The notes below the pieces were generated by a model, which searched no databases, was not told the DNA's origin, and worked only from the letters and a program-made list of their open reading frames with translations. Made by a program: the position numbers and the translations under genes. Of a stretch of DNA of 45,065 nucleotides, positions 41,141-45,065 are shown in pieces. Numbering within the stretch: the first letter of the stretch is position 1; each line of letters starts with the position of its first letter. The DNA is taken from contig MPND01000031.1 in assembly GCA_002238855.1 (NCBI GenBank), positions 1 to 45,065 of the forward strand, read 5' to 3'. The stretch is from SAR202 cluster bacterium bin90. GTDB taxonomy: Bacteria > Chloroflexota > Dehalococcoidia > Lucifugimonadales > JADFKI01.

Positions 41141-43012
41141 CTACACATAGTTCTTCACGCTGCGGGCAAGCGTAAGGGTCATGCCCGGTACGGAGGCTAT
41201 TTCTTCAAGCGATGCGTTGCTGACGCCCCGAACCGAGCCGAATCTCCGAATGAGCATTCGCTTCCTCTTGGGGCCGATGCCTGGCACGAGGTCGAGCGCG
41301 GACTGGACACTTTTCTTCGAGCGCCGTTCCCGGTGGAATGTGATTGCGAATCGATGCGCTTCGTCCCGAGCACGCTGCACGAGATAGAGACCTTGCGAAT
41401 TTCGCGGCAGCATTATGCCTTCGCTCATCATAGGAACGAAGAGTTCTTCGTTTTCCTTGGCAAGACTTGCAAGCGGAATGTCGTTGATGCCAAGTTCCAG
41501 GAATACCTGAAGAGCCGCGCCGAGATGTCCTTTGCCACCATCGATGAGTACGAGGTCCGGTTCTATTCCCCAGGCGTTATTTCCATTCGACTTGCGGCCG
41601 ACGTCCGCAGGAGAGCCGGCGTCTCGCGGGCGTCTGGATTTTGCGAGGCGCTTGAATCGGCGAGTGAGCATTTCCCGCATCATGGAATAGTCGTCCACAC
41701 CCTCGACCGACTTAATCTGGAATCGGCGATAGTGGGCTTTTTGGGGTTTGGCGTCTTCAAAGACGACCATGCTGCCTACCGCGTTTGTCCCTTGGATGTT
41801 GGATATGTCGTAGCATTCGATGCGCCTAGGCGGGTAGGGCAGACTGAGTGCCTCTTGCAGCTCGGACATTGCCGCGTCCATTGCCACCGTGTCCGACATC
41901 TGCTTGACGCGAAGCTGCTCGAAGCCTTGCCTGGCATTTTCGGCCACCATCTGAACGAGGCGCCGTTTCTCCCCTCGCTGAGGTACGTGGACTCTTACGC
42001 TGCCCTGACGTTTCACACGCAGCCAATCCACAATGCTCTCAGTCTCCTCAAGAGGGTGTTGAACGAGGATGCGCGGCGGAACGTAAGGCGTTGCATCGTA
42101 AAATTGCTTCACAAATGCTGTGAGTATCTGGTCGGGCTCGTCGTCCTGTGTGCCTGCCATGAGGAAATTGTCGCGTCCAATTAACTTGCCCTGGCGAATG
42201 AAGAAGACCTCAACCCAAGCCTCCCGTGGACCCGGCGCGGTCGCGATTACATCTGCATTCTCGGATGTCAGATGGAGTACCTTTTGCCCTTCGTTGACTT
42301 TTTCGATTGCAGTCAACTGGTCCCGCAGCACAGCTGCTCTCTCAAATTCGAGACTGTCGGCAGCCTCCAGCATGCGTTTCTTTATCGAGCCGACGACTCT
42401 ATTTGTCTTGCCTTCCAGAAATAGGATAACCTGATCTATGACCTCCGAGTATTCCACATTGTCAACGGCGCCGATACACGGTCCCACGCATCTGTGGATA
42501 TGGAAATCGAGGCAGGGGCGAGCATCATTCCCAGTGATGGTCTTCGTGCAGGAGCGGTAGGGGAATAGTTTCTTCAGCAGGCTAAGTGTACGACGTACAC
42601 TACCTGCACTCGCAAAAGGCCCAAAGTAGCGGGAGCCGTCCTTCTTGACCCTTCGTGTGATGTACACCTGAGGAAAGTCTTCAGAAACATCAATCTTGAT
42701 GAAAGGATAGCTCTTGTCGTCCTTCAGGCGGGCGTTGTAGGGAGGCTGATGTTCTTTGATGAGGTTGCATTCGAGGATAAGCGCTTCTTGCTCAGACTCG
42801 GTGACGATATACTCGTAGTCGGCAACCTTGCTCACCATATTTGAAATCTTACGTGGGTGGCTGGCGCCAGGGTTGAAATACGAGCTTACGCGACTGCGGA
42901 GTCCTGCAGCCTTGCCCACGTAAAGCACTTCACCAGCATCGTCGCGCATGAGGTACACCCCAGGCTTAGAGGGCGTAGCTTTAAGATGTTCTGAGAAATC
43001 AGCTTGCGGCAT
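41141..43012 (-). CDS. uvrC: excinuclease ABC subunit C
   Basis: A protein of 623 residues of normal length. GIY-YIG nuclease domain at the N-terminus (PGVYLMRDDAGEVLYVGKAAGLRSRVSSYF), a Cys-rich part (CLDFHIHRCVGPCIG), a UVR motif (IKKRMLEAADSLEFERAAVLRDQLTAI), the RNase H-like second nuclease domain (IECYDISNIQGTNAVGSMVVFED) and a helix-hairpin-helix tail (LDLVPGIGPKRKRMLIRRFGSVRGVSNASLEEIASVPGM). It makes both cuts beside a lesion in nucleotide excision repair with UvrA and UvrB, which are not in this window. Convergent with the slipin gene. Confidence 0.97.
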   Translation of the reverse strand: MPQADFSEHLKATPSKPGVYLMRDDAGEVLYVGKAAGLRSRVSSYFNPGASHPRKISNMVSKVADYEYIVTESEQEALILECNLIKEHQPPYNARLKDDKSYPFIKIDVSEDFPQVYITRRVKKDGSRYFGPFASAGSVRRTLSLLKKLFPYRSCTKTITGNDARPCLDFHIHRCVGPCIGAVDNVEYSEVIDQVILFLEGKTNRVVGSIKKRMLEAADSLEFERAAVLRDQLTAIEKVNEGQKVLHLTSENADVIATAPGPREAWVEVFFIRQGKLIGRDNFLMAGTQDDEPDQILTAFVKQFYDATPYVPPRILVQHPLEETESIVDWLRVKRQGSVRVHVPQRGEKRRLVQMVAENARQGFEQLRVKQMSDTVAMDAAMSELQEALSLPYPPRRIECYDISNIQGTNAVGSMVVFEDAKPQKAHYRRFQIKSVEGVDDYSMMREMLTRRFKRLAKSRRPRDAGSPADVGRKSNGNNAWGIEPDLVLIDGGKGHLGAALQVFLELGINDIPLASLAKENEELFVPMMSEGIMLPRNSQGLYLVQRARDEAHRFAITFHRERRSKKSVQSALDLVPGIGPKRKRMLIRRFGSVRGVSNASLEEIASVPGMTLTLARSVKNYV

Positions 43013-43060
43013 GCTGTCATTCCGAAGAATAGTATCGGCATCTTTTGGGCCGTCGATTAA

Positions 43061-43414
43061 CTATCCCAGGACTAGGGTCAGACCGGCGAGAATAACTGCA
43101 ATCAGCGAAGTAATGATTCCAATTTGCCTGAGCTCTCTGCCGAGGTATCTGCTAACGAGCGGCGTTCCTGCCTCACTTGACCTTCGCCTGGCGCGAGGGG
43201 CGGGTCCGGAGATAGAAGGCCCTGAAGTCGTCGCACTTGATCGGACGGATGTAGCCTGCCTTACCTGGCGGCTTGGAGCTTCGCTGGCGGCGTCGCTTAC
43301 AGCAGTCGGCTGCGTGGGTCCGGCTTGGAAGGTTTGAGATGTTCCCTTGCCTCGTCGCCTTCTGCGGCTGAGGCGAGCTTGTCGTGAAGCTGCACGCTGC
43401 GCTTTGCTGGGCAT
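43061..43414 (-). CDS. small basic protein with one C-terminal membrane anchor
   Basis: A protein of 117 residues. The first ~85 are disordered and highly basic and Ser/Thr/Ala-rich (QRAASRQARLSRRRRRGKG near 6-24, PRARRRSSEAG near 72-82). A C-terminal segment IGIITSLIAVILAGLTLVLG would anchor it. AGGAG precedes the ATG. No family is recognised. It lies upstream of uvrC on the same strand, 48 bases away, so may share its transcript. The basic tail could hold nucleic acid or ribosomes at the membrane, but this is only a thought. Confidence 0.6.
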   Translation of the reverse strand: MPSKAQRAASRQARLSRRRRRGKGTSQTFQAGPTQPTAVSDAASEAPSRQVRQATSVRSSATTSGPSISGPAPRARRRSSEAGTPLVSRYLGRELRQIGIITSLIAVILAGLTLVLG

Positions 43415-43503
43415 TTAGCTTACTCCTGTGACTGCTGTCGATTCTTCGGGATGTCTCAGGTTGCTTTTAGCATGGAATCTCTAAAACGTCCCTGAAATTG
43501 CTT

Positions 43504-44406
43504 CTACGCGCGAGGGTGAGACTTGTCGTACTCAGTACGAACATGCTCACTGGTAAGGTGAGTATAAACCTGGGTCGTCGTGATGCTAGAGTGGCCTAAT
43601 AGCTCCTGAACGTGCCGCAGTGGGGCACCTCCTTGCAGAAGGTGAGTAGCGAAACTATGCCGAAGCGTATGCGGCGTGATTTTCTTTGATATGCCGGCCC
43701 GTTTTGCATGAGATTTCAATATGAGCCAGAATCCCTGTCGGCTGAGACGCTGACCTCGCCTATTGAGGAATAGAGAGCGTTCCGAGTCCTTCTTCAAGAA
43801 TGACGGGCGGGCGTCCAATATGTAACGTCGGAGCACCGCGACCGCACTATCATGTACCGGGATCATGCGCTCCTTTCCACCCTTTCCGAGGCACCGGACA
43901 CTTCCTTGCTCAAGCTCCAAGTCTTCCATGTTGAGAGAAACGAGTTCTGTAACGCGCAATCCGCAGGCGTATATTAGCTCAAACATCGCACGGTCTCGGA
44001 GACTGTCCGGCGTATCCTGCTGCGATGCTGAAACAAGTAAGTTCTCTATTTCCTCGATGCTCAGCGTATCCGGAAGCGACCGTCCAATGCGGGGGGAACT
44101 GATATTTTCAGTCGGGTCATTGCTGACAATGCCTTCGTCCAAAAGGAAGCCAAACAGCGATTTGCTGGAGGCTACCTTTCGAGCGCGTGTGGTATCGGAA
44201 TACTCAAGGGCGTGGAGGTGAAGCAAGTACTTTGACATCATATCTTCATCAACATCGCCCCAGCCACTACCGTTGCCATTGAGGTGGTTTGCTGTCAGAT
44301 ACCCGACCAATTGAGTCAGGTCGCTCCTGTATGCTGCCAGCGTATTTGGAGAAATCCCACGCTCAACGGTCATGTAGTTCAGAAATCCGTCAACATTACT
44401 CTGCAA
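43504..44406 (-). CDS. xerD: tyrosine recombinase XerC/XerD
   Basis: A protein of 300 residues of normal length. SAM-like N-terminal core-binding domain (SNVDGFLNYMTVERGISPNTLAAYRSDL), then the catalytic domain with Arg151 (CGLRVTEL), Lys175 (GKGGKER), His246 and Arg249 (HTLRHSFATHLL), His272 (LGHSS) and Tyr281 (QVYTHL), the full tyrosine-recombinase set. The spacing equals E. coli XerD. It resolves chromosome dimers at dif. No dif-like 28-base site was found nearby, and there is no integrase-type context, so it is the housekeeping enzyme rather than a phage integrase. The start is TTG with GGGAGAG 10 bases upstream. Confidence 0.92.
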   Translation of the reverse strand: MQSNVDGFLNYMTVERGISPNTLAAYRSDLTQLVGYLTANHLNGNGSGWGDVDEDMMSKYLLHLHALEYSDTTRARKVASSKSLFGFLLDEGIVSNDPTENISSPRIGRSLPDTLSIEEIENLLVSASQQDTPDSLRDRAMFELIYACGLRVTELVSLNMEDLELEQGSVRCLGKGGKERMIPVHDSAVAVLRRYILDARPSFLKKDSERSLFLNRRGQRLSRQGFWLILKSHAKRAGISKKITPHTLRHSFATHLLQGGAPLRHVQELLGHSSITTTQVYTHLTSEHVRTEYDKSHPRA

Positions 44407-44627
44407 CTGTCTTAAACTCTCCCTAAAATTGACTCGCTATTTCTCATTCTAGCATAACCATTGCTCGCTTGCCTGATGTGCATCCTATTGACACATCTAC
44501 TTCACACCGCTATTTTTTGTTCTGCCGTACGAGCAGACTGCCGCAAGACAGCGAGCAGTATTTGGCACGAAAATGTAGTGCTGGTGTGCTTAATGTACGG
44601 TTCAAACTAGACAAGTGCAGGCAGAAA

Positions 44628-45065
44628 ATGATTGATATTGACGTTGGACCGTTTCTGATTTCGTCAGGATCGTTCCTGCTTAGCTGGCACGGATTCTTCA
44701 GCTTCATAGCCGTGGCAACAGCGGTCTATCTGGTTGGGCGTTGGGCTCCGATGAAGGGCATCGACCCCGACGACATCTATTCGATAGCTATTTGGGCGAT
44801 TCTGGGCGGAATAATTGGAGCGCGGCTAGTACATGTGATTGATAATTGGGGCTTTTACCAGCACAACTTGCTGCAAATACTGTTCGTCTGGAGTGGCGGT
44901 ATTGGTGTCTGGGGCGGAATATTGGGAGGGTTCATTGGAGGAGCGGCGTATTCGTTTGTGGCGAAACACCCCATCGGAGTAATCGCAGATTTGACTGCGC
45001 CGGCCCTACTGCTGGTTCAGTCGATTGGCAGGCTTGGCGACATTGTTAACGGCGAACACTGCGCT
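44628..45065 (+). CDS. lgt: prolipoprotein diacylglyceryl transferase (5' part)
   Basis: The first 146 residues of Lgt, running off the window end. Start at the ATG at 44628; an in-frame GTG at 44586 would add 14 residues. It has several membrane segments (LSWHGFFSFIAVATAVYLVG; IYSIAIWAILGGIIGARLVHVI), and the Lgt signature QSIGRLGDIVNGEHC at the end, where the essential His-rich and Arg/Asn residues lie. It adds diacylglycerol to lipobox cysteines such as those of the lipoproteins at 12877 and 19175. Divergent from xerD across 221 bases in which no other gene is seen. Confidence 0.95.
   Translation, partial: MIDIDVGPFLISSGSFLLSWHGFFSFIAVATAVYLVGRWAPMKGIDPDDIYSIAIWAILGGIIGARLVHVIDNWGFYQHNLLQILFVWSGGIGVWGGILGGFIGGAAYSFVAKHPIGVIADLTAPALLLVQSIGRLGDIVNGEHCA

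Noticed and set aside
41333..42184. A 283-codon plus-strand frame inside uvrC
   Set aside because: uvrC is unmistakable on the minus strand with all its domains. The antisense frame has no family pattern.
43504..44406. Phage or island integrase
   Set aside because: The recombinase has the length and residue spacing of XerD and sits among housekeeping genes, with no attachment site, tRNA or phage genes next to it.

Overview
The window reads as a piece of a chromosome from an uncultured Chloroflexota bacterium, most likely Dehalococcoidia of the SAR202 type. This is inferred from gene content, since there is no rRNA marker: an F420/FMN-type luciferase-like monooxygenase, SDR dehydrogenases beside an SMP-30 lactonase and a DUF4432 epimerase, a peptide-type ABC importer, LutABC, a UGSC-type selenoprotein, and many short palindromic dispersed repeats. 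There is no phage, plasmid, transposase or CRISPR.

Layout. 1-3.6 kb: end of a NUDIX CoA-pyrophosphatase overlapped by a large NorD/CbbO-like VWA protein. 3.7-9.9 kb (minus): a CinA-like protein, then a gliding-type ABC exporter operon (ATPase, permease, GldG-like, DUF4340). 10.1-13.5 kb (plus): polyamine genes speD-speB, a cysteine desulfurase and a lipoprotein. 13.59 kb: a selenocysteine tRNA gene (selC). 14.0-24.1 kb (plus): an LLM oxidoreductase, two SDRs, an SMP-30 lactonase, a DUF4432 epimerase, an oligopeptide-type ABC importer (binding protein and two permeases, no ATPases) and a small membrane protein. This looks like uptake and oxidation of a sugar-like or sugar-acid substrate. 24.2-30.4 kb: an epimerase, an EVE-ABM fusion protein, a UGA-containing UGSC selenoprotein with its upstream partner, a cytosolic gamma-glutamyltransferase-like enzyme and a methyltransferase. 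30.5-32.1 kb: a repeat protein whose reading frame has absorbed several families of palindromic repeats. 32.2-36.8 kb: a small membrane protein with lutABC, then a convergent glycerate 2-kinase. 37.2-41.1 kb: a PIN-domain toxin/antitoxin pair and an NfeD-NfeD-slipin operon. 41.1-45.1 kb: uvrC, a small basic membrane protein, xerD and the start of lgt.

Two observations stand out. First, selC at 13590 and, about 12 kb away, a gene at 25959-26501 whose in-frame UGA (26205-26207) sits in a UGSC motif and is followed by a SECIS-like hairpin. A gene caller will split or truncate this gene. The tRNA shows that UGA can be decoded as selenocysteine in this genome. Second, the gene at 30606-32066 carries at least five in-frame copies of dispersed palindromic or repeat sequences, four of them related to intergenic repeats elsewhere in the window. 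This resembles the Rickettsia palindromic elements that insert inside protein genes.
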